A stretch of 64,000 nucleotides of DNA, from assembly GCF_019649055.1 (NCBI RefSeq), contig NW_026570248.1, positions 310,001-374,000 of the forward strand, given 5' to 3'. The DNA is from Paramacrobiotus metropolitanus (Eukaryota > Tardigrada > Eutardigrada > Parachela > Macrobiotidae). Within the stretch, counting starts at the first letter, position 1; every line of letters starts with the position of its first letter. The position numbers and the translations under genes are program-made. The notes under the pieces are model-generated. The model had not been told where the DNA came from and did no database searches. It saw nothing but the letters and a program-made list of their open reading frames with translations. Positions 36,501-44,836 of the stretch are shown piece after piece.

Positions 36501-38516
36501 AAACCACGTCAGTTTCTAATCAGCACCAGCATGGCCAAATGGTGGAAAGCATCCAGCAGGAAGATATTGATATTACTCGAAAGAGGTACTTACTGATAAT
36601 CGAATAACATGTTCCTTTATTTATATATTCAGGCAAAAGCGGTTTATCAGAATCCGAACTTTTTTAGCCATAAGATATAATATGTCAAAACAAAGGAAAC
36701 TATGCATAAGCGGTATTTGCAGATACGATGAAAGTCAACAGCGTCCACCGCAGCGCCCAATCCCGACCGCCTCAGAAGACAAAGAAATGTCCGCATCCGA
36801 GATGGAGTACACGCAGCGCTTGCAAAAAGGAAACCTAACGGAAATCCGCTACGTGCAGCAGCGCGAGCGCTCGGAAAGCTCACGCCGGAGCGTGCAGAAG
36901 ATGGTCGCACCTGGACAAGGCCCGCCACCGGCTGATATGCAAGCACCAAAGTTCACCCAACGCTTGGAGCCGTGTCGCGTGTCGGAAGGCAAATCCGGTC
37001 ACTTCACTTGCAAATTTATCGGTAAACCGGTACCAAGAATAGAATGGTACAGAGAAAATTTCCAAATTAATCCGTCGCAAGATTTCCAAATCACCACAAC
37101 CAACGATACCTCGACATTATTTATGCCAGAAGTCTATCTGGAAGACAGCGGAAACTTCACGGTGAAGGCGCTGAATGAAGGTGGCATGTCGCAGAGCACT
37201 GCAAATTTGATTGTTGAAGGTAATTTATTCCATTTACTAGATTGCTAGATTGTTTTTATGACGTTTCGTCAATGCCTGTAATTTTGCAGAAGCATATTCC
37301 GGTGAATCAAGTGGTCCGACTCCTCCCAGCTTCAGTGACACCATTCATGACACGAAGGTTAAACTCAGCGACGTGGTTCGTTTGGAAGTTCGTGTCCACG
37401 GCTCAGCACCCATCAGTATCAGCTGGTTCAAGAATGGTCAGAAGCTGCAGCCTTCACCTCGTCTGAAGCACGTCAGGGATAATGATCTCCATCAGCTACT
37501 GATTCTGGATGCCTTAGCGGAAGATTCAGGGTGGTACGATTGTGTGGCGGTTAATGAAGGCGGTGAAGCCAGGTGTTCAGCCCAAGTGACCGTTGAAGGT
37601 AAGGTATTCAGTAATTTTCGTTGTTTGCTATGTTGACGCAGTTATGGGCTAAGTACAATTTTTATTATGTAGTTGTAGCAGGAGCGGCACCGCCACGGCC
37701 GCAACCACAGCAGCAGCAGCAAGTTTTTAACCCCGTTCCCACGCCTCCAAAGCCGACATCAGCCAATCCAGCGGCTCCTCAAGTGGTACAATCACCGGAA
37801 AATGTCACCGTCTACGAAGGCGAATCCGCAACTTTCCGTGCCAGTATTGTTGGAACACCTCGTAAGCATAAGGCTTTTATTTATTTTGAAAGCGAATTCC
37901 TTAGTAAAACGGAAAAACACAGAAAAAAATTAACGATTTATGCAAGAACGGTTATGTTGAAAAATATCTTTATAATAGTAAAACTACAGTTAATTTTGTT
38001 AACTGTCGTATAATAACAGTTGGATATGTTTGGATTTTTTTGTTTAGAGCCGGAAGTGAGATGGTTTAAAGGTCACAACGTGATAAAGAACTCCAAGTAC
38101 TTCCGCACTTTTGTATCCGGCAATGTCTGCACACTTGTGATAACCGAGGCCTTCCATGAAGATGAAGGCGAATATCGATGTGTGGCCCGAAGTCCAGCCG
38201 GTGAAACCACATGCTCTGCGTTCCTTAAAGTACTCGGTGAGCATCGGTGAAGCGTGACGGCTGTCACGGGGGAGTGTGTACGTTGGTGACGGGAATCTAT
38301 TTTATGTCGTTGTGATTGTTACTGCTAATAATTGTGGTTTGTCGGTCTCTGTTCGTTTCAAAATTTGAAGCTGTTTCTACACTATTGTCTTATCCGGTAT
38401 TTCATTGAACAGGCGATGCATCGAGCAGATTTACCACCGTAACATACCAAAGTGCAACCGCAAGTTCCCAGCTAACCAGCACGATGACCATGCAACTTCG
38501 TGGTACTAACAGTTAG
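3526..38516 (+). CDS. Giant CCDC141-like spectrin region fused to kettin/sallimus-type Ig chain
   Basis: About 54 exons chain with matching splice phases from ATG 3526 to TAG 38514-38516, giving about 6,450-6,470 residues. Order: a short N-terminal strand, spectrin-like helices (residues ~30-1,100), Ig1-Ig14 (to ~3,040), tandem Ig15-Ig34 with kettin-style linkers containing IQQLE-type motifs, a Pro/Gln-rich stretch (~5,770-6,050), Ig35-Ig37, and a 33-residue Ser/Thr-rich tail. Kettin/sallimus spans from the Z-disc along actin in invertebrate muscle, which is the inferred job. I see no PEVK segment, fibronectin III domain or kinase. Kettin in flies has about 35 Ig domains (from memory), so the Ig part is near normal length; the helical N-terminus is the oddity. 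One exon (10933-11132) has a frame question, described separately. Exon coordinates are given in the regional entries. Confidence 0.85.
5078..5115. repeat. Perfect 38-bp palindrome
   Basis: Read outwards from the centre at 5096/5097, every base pairs over 19 positions with no loop (core GTCCAGCTGGAC). It directly abuts a second, longer palindrome. Located in an intron. Confidence 0.9.
5115..5181. repeat. Near-perfect 67-bp palindrome
   Basis: The centre is CTGCAG at about 5146-5151. Arms of 33-34 nt pair fully except for one extra A on the left arm. Transcribed, it would form a long hairpin. It shares its boundary base with the preceding palindrome, so the two make a 104-bp double fold-back block. 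Confidence 0.88.
6459..6492. repeat. Inverted repeat, 15-bp arms
   Basis: Arms of the form TGGTTACATGGGAAC and its complement flank a 4-nt loop. Partial direct copies of the right arm (ACGTTCCCATGTAC) follow to about 6522. It lies in an intron of the giant gene. Confidence 0.8.
15285..15365. repeat. Dispersed relative of the 110-bp repeat
   Basis: The stretch around GTGACCGACCCACAGACACC and the following ATGAATTACATTTGGCTTGA matches the second half of the 110-bp unit repeated at 17641-18060 in the same intron. The match starts weakly near 15285 and is near-identical from about 15325 to 15362. Confidence 0.75.
15770..16089. repeat. Degenerate ~50-bp tandem repeats
   Basis: Alternating units carry GAGTGAGTGA-type and GTGACCGAGCTACC-type segments with CACTGACCA cores, at a spacing of about 50 bp. 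They look like decayed or ancestral relatives of the 51-bp array that starts immediately to the right. The part around 15940-16080 contains rearranged or inverted pieces of the same words. Confidence 0.65.
16090..17310. repeat. 51-bp minisatellite, about 23 units
   Basis: The unit is typified by GACCGAGCTACCAATACTGT, then CCAGTGCATAGATCCCGTTA, then GGTAGATGGGT, and recurs every 51 bp. Three variants can be told apart by the segment before GACCGAG: A (TAGATGGGT), B (GATCTAGT) and C (GAACGCGT). They recur in the order C-B-A-A-A-A more than once, a higher-order arrangement. As 51 is 17 codons, the minus strand stays open in long frames with a 17-residue period. These frames are repeat by-products. 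Confidence 0.9.
17641..18060. repeat. 110-bp tandem repeat, four copies
   Basis: CAGCGTGCATATGTGCATCA recurs at 17651, 17761, 17871 and (with one change) 17981, an exact 110-bp period. Each unit contains two GCGCATATG/GTGCATATG-type words and a GGTGACCGACGCACAGACAC block. The last copy is truncated just before the exon at 18218. Confidence 0.92.
19011..20395 (+). other. 1.4-kb intron of the giant gene
   Basis: AT-rich, with no coding frame I can support and no clear repeat. It joins phase 1 exons 18218-19010 and 20396-20973. A similar plain intron lies at 22890-23849, where a short direct duplication of ACAATCAGAACACCTTTT occurs around 23375-23415. Confidence 0.5.
23850..35508 (+). other. 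Kettin-type tandem Ig15-Ig34 with conserved linkers
   Basis: Exons: 23850-24152, 24230-24637, 24720-25223, 25293-25405, 25465-25891, 25967-26250, 26408-26984, 27271-27666, 27754-28158, 28225-28614, 29633-29847, 30220-30652, 30708-30851, 30921-31190, 31254-31397, 31489-31740, 31806-31949, 32086-32355, 32418-32561, 32633-33028, 33153-33311, 33381-34193, 34317-34709, 35037-35274, 35331-35508. Each Ig has an F(E/T)(A/C)R or similar strand B, VEWFHNG(R/Q)P, (N/H)DFG(F/Y)V(A/V)L(D/E)I and a DxGxY motif. Domains are separated by linkers of about 35 residues with the pattern K(S/K)xLxxxxxPESLxxIQQLE. This repeated Ig-plus-linker layout is the hallmark of kettin, which binds along thin filaments. Most introns are phase 1. 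Introns longer than 300 bp (28615-29632, 29848-30219, 34710-35036) hold nothing recognisable. Confidence 0.9.
30400..32561 (+). repeat. Duplicated two-Ig module inside the kettin region
   Basis: Segment A (30400-31397) and segment B (31489-32561) encode the same two Ig domains and linkers in the same order. The last three exons of each copy have identical lengths: 144, 270 and 144 nt (30708-30851, 30921-31190, 31254-31397 against 31806-31949, 32086-32355, 32418-32561). Shared peptides include ANRNRLTQDFGFVALDIN and HFECRLEPSRDPTMKV. The DNA has diverged more than the protein, so the duplication is not very recent. Confidence 0.9.
35564..38516 (+). other. C-terminal end of the giant gene: Pro/Gln-rich segment, Ig35-Ig37, tail
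   Basis: Exons: 35564-36585, 36723-37219, 37290-37598, 37682-37861, 38048-38236, 38413-38516. The first exon ends Ig34 and then encodes roughly 270 residues rich in Gln and Pro (runs of up to five Gln, PPKPPTPQTP-like stretches), probably disordered. Three I-set domains follow: Ig35 (~36940-37219), Ig36 (~37330-37598) and Ig37 (37770-37861 plus 38048-38236), with a second short poly-Gln linker at about 37700. The last exon adds a Ser/Thr-rich tail ending in LRGTNS. Confidence 0.85.
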
Positions 38517-39557
38517 AGTGAGTTAATTGTTACCTAATACAAAATTTTGAATTATGGCGTGAGCCTTCTCAAGCTGTTTCGAGTGTAACTGGGATAATTA
38601 ATTGTGGACATTGACTGATGTGAAACTAATGTACTGCTTCCTTTTTTACTGGGTAGCTGCTCTAGTAAGTGCCTAATAATGGTCTTGCTCACATTACATT
38701 GTGAATCGCCAGACACTGCTTGTTGTATTGATGACTGCCGCATTAGTGACAACAGTATGTTTGAAATTTGGTAACTAAATAGCTAGCAAATGTTGATGGT
38801 ATATTACAGTGAATAAAGTCTTTGTACCGAACCGTTTCAGCTTTCTGGGTGACTTCGGTCATGCATTTTCAAAAGAAAGTAATAAGCACATGCATTTTTG
38901 CAATGAATGCAATCATAAATAGTGTAGAGTACTAAGGCTGCCTGTATCCAAATTTTCGAGTCTTTCGATTTTTCGAGTTCGTTAGTTTCAAGTAAGCCTT
39001 TTCAAGCGATATTTTTAGCAGTTCCTAAATGTAACATTACCAGTTTGAGTACACCAACAAGTTTTGGCCAGAAAGTTTCGCACCTCTCCAAAAGTTTCTG
39101 GCTGAAATGTGTAGGGTAGATTATTTTTTGCTGACCAGGGTGGATGGTGCAAAATTAATGCAAAGATCTTGAATGGATGACAATATTTGATATCAGCCAA
39201 CCTAAGTATGTAAGTAAACAAAAAGCCGATCATATTTGTTTATGTCAAGCGCAGACGTCTCCTCAAAACCGAAACAGCGCACACCTGCAGAATATTCTAC
39301 TGGATTCGCAAATGTCACACCAAAGTCCGCTGTAATCTTACTAATCTGCATCATCATGCTGAGATATTTAGTTTTGTTAAAAGCGCACAAAATGTAATTA
39401 CATATGGCACCGTGGTATCGGTATAGAAACACTTTCCACTAGACATTCGATACAGGAATCCGCTGACCTTTGGCTGGTGTTTGGACTGAGGTAGTCTTGG
39501 TCCAACTAGAGTTTTCGTTTTTTTTATATCCATTTACGTTTACATAATAACGACATA
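38517..39557. other. 3' UTR and intergenic gap
   Basis: About 1 kb. The left part is the likely 3' UTR of the giant gene, ending after the AATAAA at 38812-38817. The rest should contain the promoter of the carboxylesterase gene. No coding frame there is convincing. Confidence 0.55.
38812..38817 (+). terminator. Candidate polyadenylation signal (AATAAA)
   Basis: The canonical hexamer lies about 300 bp past the TAG stop of the giant gene, with a T-rich stretch just after it. The position fits a normal 3' end. It is assigned by position only. Confidence 0.55.
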
Positions 39558-42433
39558 ATGCAAATTTTTTGCCAGTTTACGTTTCTACTGGCTGTTATCA
39601 AGGTTACGCCGTCTTATTCACAAAATCAAGAAGGCCGTGTTAATCTTTCTCCTGGTGTGCAAATTTCTGGAGATCGTTTTACGTCGGCAAAGCAGCGCGG
39701 ACGTGTCGGTTACGTGTATTATGGGATTCGCTATGGAACGGCCAGACGATTTGAGGTATTGTACATTGAACGATATCTATATAACTAGCTATACGGAATA
39801 TGGATATAACATTACACAGTCTTGTACAATATTCATACGTTTAACATATCTGTATATACAGGTGTCAAACATGCAGCGGGTTGATAATTGCCTGAATTAC
39901 ATTAAGAACACAGTTAAAAGCGAACAAATAATATTATATTACAGAATTCGGTGGAAAACCAAGATTTCTCTTACCTTCGCAATAATTCTCGGGTAAAAGC
40001 TGGTCCAGTTTGTCCTCAGCGTACTGTTCCGTCAATAGAAACTGGGATTACCGCAGTAAATCAGATCCAGGATGAAGACTGTTTGTACCTGGATGTTTAT
40101 GTACCCCCCATGAAAAGTAACACAAGCCCGACATCGGCGCTGCCAGTTATGGTGTGGATTTACGGTGGTGGATTTCAAAGTGAGATGGCCATTGCATAAT
40201 TGTGACCTTTCTCATTGGTCTGAACATTTTGCATATTGCAGTCGGCGACAAGGACGTCTACAATTCAACAGCGTTAGCAGACGACATCGAAGCCATTGTC
40301 GTCACCATTAATTACCGAGTATCCATTTTTGGTAAGCAGACGTATTTATGTTACGTGTAAGCTGCCAGATTGTCTAACGAAAGTGGGAATCGCGCGAGTT
40401 ATTGCTTAAACTGACGTAGCTGCTCATCATTCGCATCTGATCAACATTTCATCTGTCTGCAATAGGATTTTTCAGTACTGGCGACAGTATTGCCAGAGGA
40501 AACTACGGGATAGGCGACATCAAATTGGCATTACAATGGGTCAAGAAAAACATTGGAAAATTCGGAGGCGATCCACAGAAGATTGCCATTTTCGGAGAAA
40601 GCGCCGGTGCCGTTGCCACTTCTATTCTTCTTCTTGACCAGACCGTCAGAAGTATGACCATGAACCCTTTATGTACGATAATTACAATTATGGCTTTTGC
40701 ACTGCTGCTATTCTATTACTCTTTCACTTTGAAATGTGCAAAAGAAGTAATCAATTACCACTTATTTTACAGAATTAAATGCAAAAATTGCAGTGGTATT
40801 CCTTTATTAGCGACCCAAATGAGCAAACTATATTTATACGTATATACTCGTATGTATTCGTAGTTTTATGTAAATATGAGATTGGAAAAGTCATTCGTTG
40901 TTCTGTTATTCGGCGACCGTCCTATGATACAATTGCCATTCGTAGATTCTGTTCGAGCTGTGCTCTCCTTGAGCGGCAGTGTCCTAATGGATCTGGTCTA
41001 CACCCGCGATCCCAAACGGGAGACCGAAGAGCTTGCTTCTAAAGCCGGTTGCCCGGTTGCCTCATCCAGTCAACTGGTGGCCTGTTTGAAACGAATACCG
41101 ACGCAAACACTTCTTGCAGCAGCCAAAGGATTCGCGGAACCACCCGCTAAGGTATGCTTGTTCAAGAACCGTCGCCGTTCGACAATCGCACAATTTCTCC
41201 TTTTAGAACCTCTGTCCCTATGGAATTGTAAAGGATGGTGTCCACTTGAAGGATGCTCCACTTCGCGCCCTGGAGGCGGTTGCCCGTACGTCGGGAGGTG
41301 GACCAAACCATGTGACCGGCTATCTGCGGGAAGACTACTCGCTGCTTTTGTCCAGTAAACGCACTTTTGAAAATAAAATTACTGTAATGTCGTTTCTTTT
41401 CAGCATGTCTCAGGCTACACGTATTGTATGTAATTATTTTATTAGGAACATTTATTAGGCACTTATTAGGAAATTTTATTAGGCACTTCTTTCTGTAGTT
41501 ACCAATCCGGAGTTCCTTGACCCAAGAACACCACTCACACTAAATGTGATCAGGGATCTCGTTGCTAATCAGTTTATCTTGAACCAAGGAGGTCCTAAAT
41601 GTGCCGAACCGAATTATGCTCTGGCTCAGGATATCATGAATTATTACAATTTTTCCGCCACGGACAGTCGAGCGGTAACGCTTAACAAGTTATTCCATGT
41701 AAGCCTGTTTGAAGAGCCAATTTTATTTCCGTCAATGATTTCAATAACCGGCTTTACGTAGTTGACGACGGATTCCGTCTTCGCTTATCCAGCTGCTAAG
41801 GAATCGCTGTTATATGCGAATGCGGCACGAACACGTCCAACCGGTTCCCCTTCTAACCAGCTCTACATGATAAGCTACAATCCCAACTTCAACGGGCTGG
41901 GTAAATAAATTTACTTTTCTCCGTTCCTGTTTGCAGAAAAACGTAACAGCTAACAACCCTTCTATTTACTTGCTTTCATACAGGTGCCTATCACGGATTC
42001 GACCTTCCAAATGTTTTCTTTCCGGCACTGCAGACACCAGGCCTCCCAATGAATCCACGGCTGATCACCAGCATGCGACAGCTGTTGCGCCAAATTGCAT
42101 ACAACGGGTAACTCGATCATGAAAATGGCAGTGATTAATTTGCCGTTTTATCCGGATTTTCGATAACTGTGCAACTAATCTTTTGCAACAAGACAACAAC
42201 AGTTCAGTCCTATCAGACGCTATATGCTGCCCACGGCTGTTGTAAATCTGTAATTCCGACTTTCTAGACGAATGAACGCTCCCGATTTCGGCCAGAACGG
42301 ACAGTACATGGAGCTGGGGCAATCTGCACAATGGCAACCCGGCACGTACAACCATTTCCCGATGATCCAGTTTTGGGACGCTGTATCCAAAACTCCATGC
42401 TCAATGTCAATGACGAATGCGCAACAGGCTTGA
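39558..42433 (+). CDS. Secreted carboxylesterase (alpha/beta hydrolase, type B)
   Basis: Ten exons chain in phase to 563 residues: 39558-39755, 39945-40179, 40242-40331, 40466-40651, 40946-41151, 41207-41354, 41499-41698, 41762-41900, 41984-42107, 42268-42433 (TGA). A hydrophobic N-terminus ([16 protein letters not shown]) is a likely signal peptide. Family marks in order: [27 protein letters not shown] (oxyanion hole), FGGDP, and the nucleophile elbow GESAG (Ser ~220). GAYHGFD holds the catalytic His (~471). The acid should be Glu ~347 or Asp ~348 in GYLREDYS. The C-terminus has [12 protein letters not shown]. Length matches the cholinesterase/carboxylesterase family. The Trp-Asn-Pro choline-site segment ahead of EDCLYL is missing, so acetylcholinesterase is unlikely. 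Natural substrate unknown. The exon 4/5 junction (40651/40946) is the least certain. Confidence 0.88.
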
Positions 42434-42860
42434 CCTTCAAGCAAGCTTTAATGTACTGCCATTTCCCATGTATGATAGTCACGCTTGTCACGGTTTTGAC
42501 AAGCCGAACACAATTTCTTTATCGAATTCCACTTTTTCCGGCCGTGTTAGTTTTGCTACTGCATCCATAAAATCCGGTTTTAAATTCATGCGCAGCAGCC
42601 GCACAGGTTAGTTAACACTGAATTAAATAGTCGCCGACATAATACCCTTTATTTAAGCACAATGGACTCGCGAAATACTATCTGTAGACCGTAAGTTCAG
42701 TAATACTGTAACAGAAAAGGAAAACCAAATCAAAACTCTGGCAAAGGAGTCTAATGCTTCCTCCACAATTTTCCTCGCAACCGGCATTTGAGTTTCCAGC
42801 TTTGTGCAGTTTTATATTTAATTTTGGTACCATTGTGTACGTGCAGGTACTTACCTTTTC

Positions 42861-42866
42861 TTTATT
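42861..42866 (-). terminator. Candidate poly(A) signal for PSTK
   Basis: TTTATT on the plus strand reads AATAAA on the minus strand, about 95 nt past the PSTK stop at 42962. Confidence 0.5.
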
Positions 42867-42910
42867 ACTGTAGGCCTACAAGAGCACATATAGTTGTAGC
42901 TATTAGAGCT

Positions 42911-42916
42911 AATAAA
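42911..42916 (+). terminator. Candidate poly(A) signal for the carboxylesterase
   Basis: AATAAA about 480 nt past the esterase stop. It is the first canonical hexamer I found downstream of it. Confidence 0.4.
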
Positions 42917-42961
42917 TATCAGGCAAAAGTGAACAAGAATAAAAAACCATTTTTGCTCTTA

Positions 42962-43951
42962 CTAAAATTGTTCATGCGCTTTATTGAAGGATTGCACCAA
43001 GAAATCTTCCAACTCACACATATGCAAAGCAAAGTAATCCAATTCTGATTTTTCGAGACTTTTTAAAATCGATTTTCTACAAGAATTAGCGAAAGCAATC
43101 AGTTTCGCATTATTTTCTCCTTTTGCGCCATTAATCACATTACATTTTTCGCTAACCCGTTTACGTAAAATACAGTCTGCTTGGTGCAGAACGGACTTTT
43201 TTGTAACTTCACGTGCGAGAGTTGTTTCCCGTTCAATGCAATCCCTTTCGTGCCGGTTTATGCGAACAGGAGGATCTCTCCACAAACCTTCAATGAACTG
43301 TACAATATCGGTTAAATCTTCGACTGACCAAGGCGATATAATACTGGTGAAATTCTTTTCGAAAAACTTGTCGGCTGAATTTGGCATCTCAAATTCACGG
43401 AGCATTCGAGTAATTGTGCTTTCGGTGACCGAAGTCGAGCGCATCACATTGCGTGCCAGAGCTGTTTCCGTAGACGCTGTGCTAACAAAAACTTCTCCGA
43501 ACCTCGCTTGCAGATCCGCGGCCAGCTTGTAGATATCGTATCGCATGCTGCGGTAATAAAAATTATCGTCGAGAAGGAAAACTACCGATAACCGCTCTCG
43601 CCCAGTATCGCTTAAATGTGTAACTGCATGTGTAACTGCTGTGTCAGTTTCTTCCATGATCTTCAGTGCGAGCGGAGAAAGCGCACAGGTCGATACGGAC
43701 GAATTATCGGAGCTCGATACTTTCAAAAACTGGCACACGTCCACAATAGCGCGAGCAACACTGTCGCGTTGACTTTTCCATTGCAGTGGCTGGATGACAG
43801 GAATTAGCCTGTCGTACTCTATATGATAAGCATGCACGGGAAGAACGGATGTTTTTCCGCACTGTCCAGAAAGTTTTGTCAAGATATCCTTCGCCAATGT
43901 CGATTTCCCAACTGCGGGAGGCCCACACAGAAGTACAAGGACGATATCCAT
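42962..43951 (-). CDS. PSTK: L-seryl-tRNA(Sec) kinase
   Basis: An intronless minus-strand frame of 329 residues when started at 43951. The start gives MDIVLVLLCGPPAVGKST, putting the P-loop at residues 9-18 as in PSTK. The frame is open upstream to 44146 with two more in-frame ATGs, so a longer N-terminus is possible. Supporting motifs are the Walker A loop, VIQPLQWKSQRDSV and, most tellingly, LLDDNFYYRSMRY (residues ~126-138), close to the conserved PSTK block. ILRKRV and other helices follow in the C-terminal tRNA-binding half. PSTK phosphorylates Ser-tRNA(Sec) with ATP, giving the substrate that SepSecS turns into Sec-tRNA(Sec). Its presence implies a working selenocysteine pathway. Generic P-loop or zeta-toxin-like annotations would be the likely automatic mislabel. 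Confidence 0.88.
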   Translation of the reverse strand: MDIVLVLLCGPPAVGKSTLAKDILTKLSGQCGKTSVLPVHAYHIEYDRLIPVIQPLQWKSQRDSVARAIVDVCQFLKVSSSDNSSVSTCALSPLALKIMEETDTAVTHAVTHLSDTGRERLSVVFLLDDNFYYRSMRYDIYKLAADLQARFGEVFVSTASTETALARNVMRSTSVTESTITRMLREFEMPNSADKFFEKNFTSIISPWSVEDLTDIVQFIEGLWRDPPVRINRHERDCIERETTLAREVTKKSVLHQADCILRKRVSEKCNVINGAKGENNAKLIAFANSCRKSILKSLEKSELDYFALHMCELEDFLVQSFNKAHEQF

Positions 43952-44836
43952 TTTCGCCAACTGGCCCAGAACACGAAACACCGCTGATGCAGTTTCTACT
44001 TTTGCGATCATGCACAAATGGCAAACCGCAAATGCTACATTAGAGTAGACCATAGGCATAAGCAATTCTGTTTGCAATATTAAACGTGACTTACGGTCAC
44101 TTACCGTTTTGTAAAATGAAAGAGCTAAATTATGCAAACTATTCAATCAAACAAAATTGTTTATGTTTATTAGTTTATGGTTAGCAGTCAATCTGCAGAA
44201 ACGTACCTAAAAGCTAAAAGTTAAAAGTAAAACTTGAAAATTTTTGGACTTTTTGAATGAATTCAATTTTTTTGTAACCCCCTCAGTTCCAGGTTACCCT
44301 AGTTGCTGCCCGTTTTGCGTCCCCAGTGGTGGTTGCCATTTACGTTGAAAACCCAGGGTAAGCGTCCCCTCTCAATTGCTCTACGCTCGGCGATGATACA
44401 CACAATCAGGTCGAAAGAAATCGTAGAGCACGACGACTGACGAGCAATCAGCAGAGCACTATCACAACGAGCCTTTCTAGTCATTCTAGCGATTACTGCG
44501 TGCGTATTATTTACCTTCGTAGATTTGTAAATGTTTGTGTGGCATTGTTTGCTTTAAAAATGCGGATGAACTTGTTTGGTACGTTAGAGTCGTAGAGACA
44601 ACATCTTTATGGTGTGCATAGCATGTGCGACATCGCTGCTTGTAACAGTAACACTGCACGTCTGTTCTGAATTCGGAAGCTCTGACCAGCAGCCATGTGT
44701 GGATGATAATACATACAGTACCATAACTTTCAAATCGGCTCCTGCTGACCGCTTTGCCACTCAAGTGTTTGTTGCCAGTACAGAGCACGGAAAACTGCAG
44801 ATTCTGTAGAAATTTAGTTTTACTCGGTTGTTTGAA
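43952..44836. other. Divergent upstream region of PSTK and the SOWAH gene
   Basis: The space between two divergent genes, likely carrying both promoters and 5' UTRs. A 66-codon plus-strand frame at 44609-44809 starts with a hydrophobic stretch but has no other support. It could be an upstream ORF of the next gene. Confidence 0.5.

Larger units (their letters stand above)
42434..42961. other. Convergent 3' region between esterase and PSTK
   Basis: About 530 bp between two convergent stops. It holds candidate poly(A) signals for both strands, which cross over each other: AATAAA on the plus strand at 42911-42916 and on the minus strand at 42866-42861. The two 3' UTRs may therefore overlap. Confidence 0.55.

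Noticed and set aside
39558-42433. Acetylcholinesterase or neuroligin
   Set aside because: It lacks the choline-site Trp segment, so acetylcholinesterase is unlikely. It has an intact catalytic Ser and His and no transmembrane tail, so neuroligin is unlikely.
42962-44146. Bacterial-type zeta toxin or generic P-loop kinase, possibly horizontally acquired
   Set aside because: The LLDDNFYYRSMRY block and overall layout are those of eukaryotic PSTK.
44609-44809. 66-codon plus-strand frame with hydrophobic start, just before the SOWAH-like gene
   Set aside because: Only a signal-like stretch supports it; an equally long antisense frame overlaps it. At most an upstream ORF.
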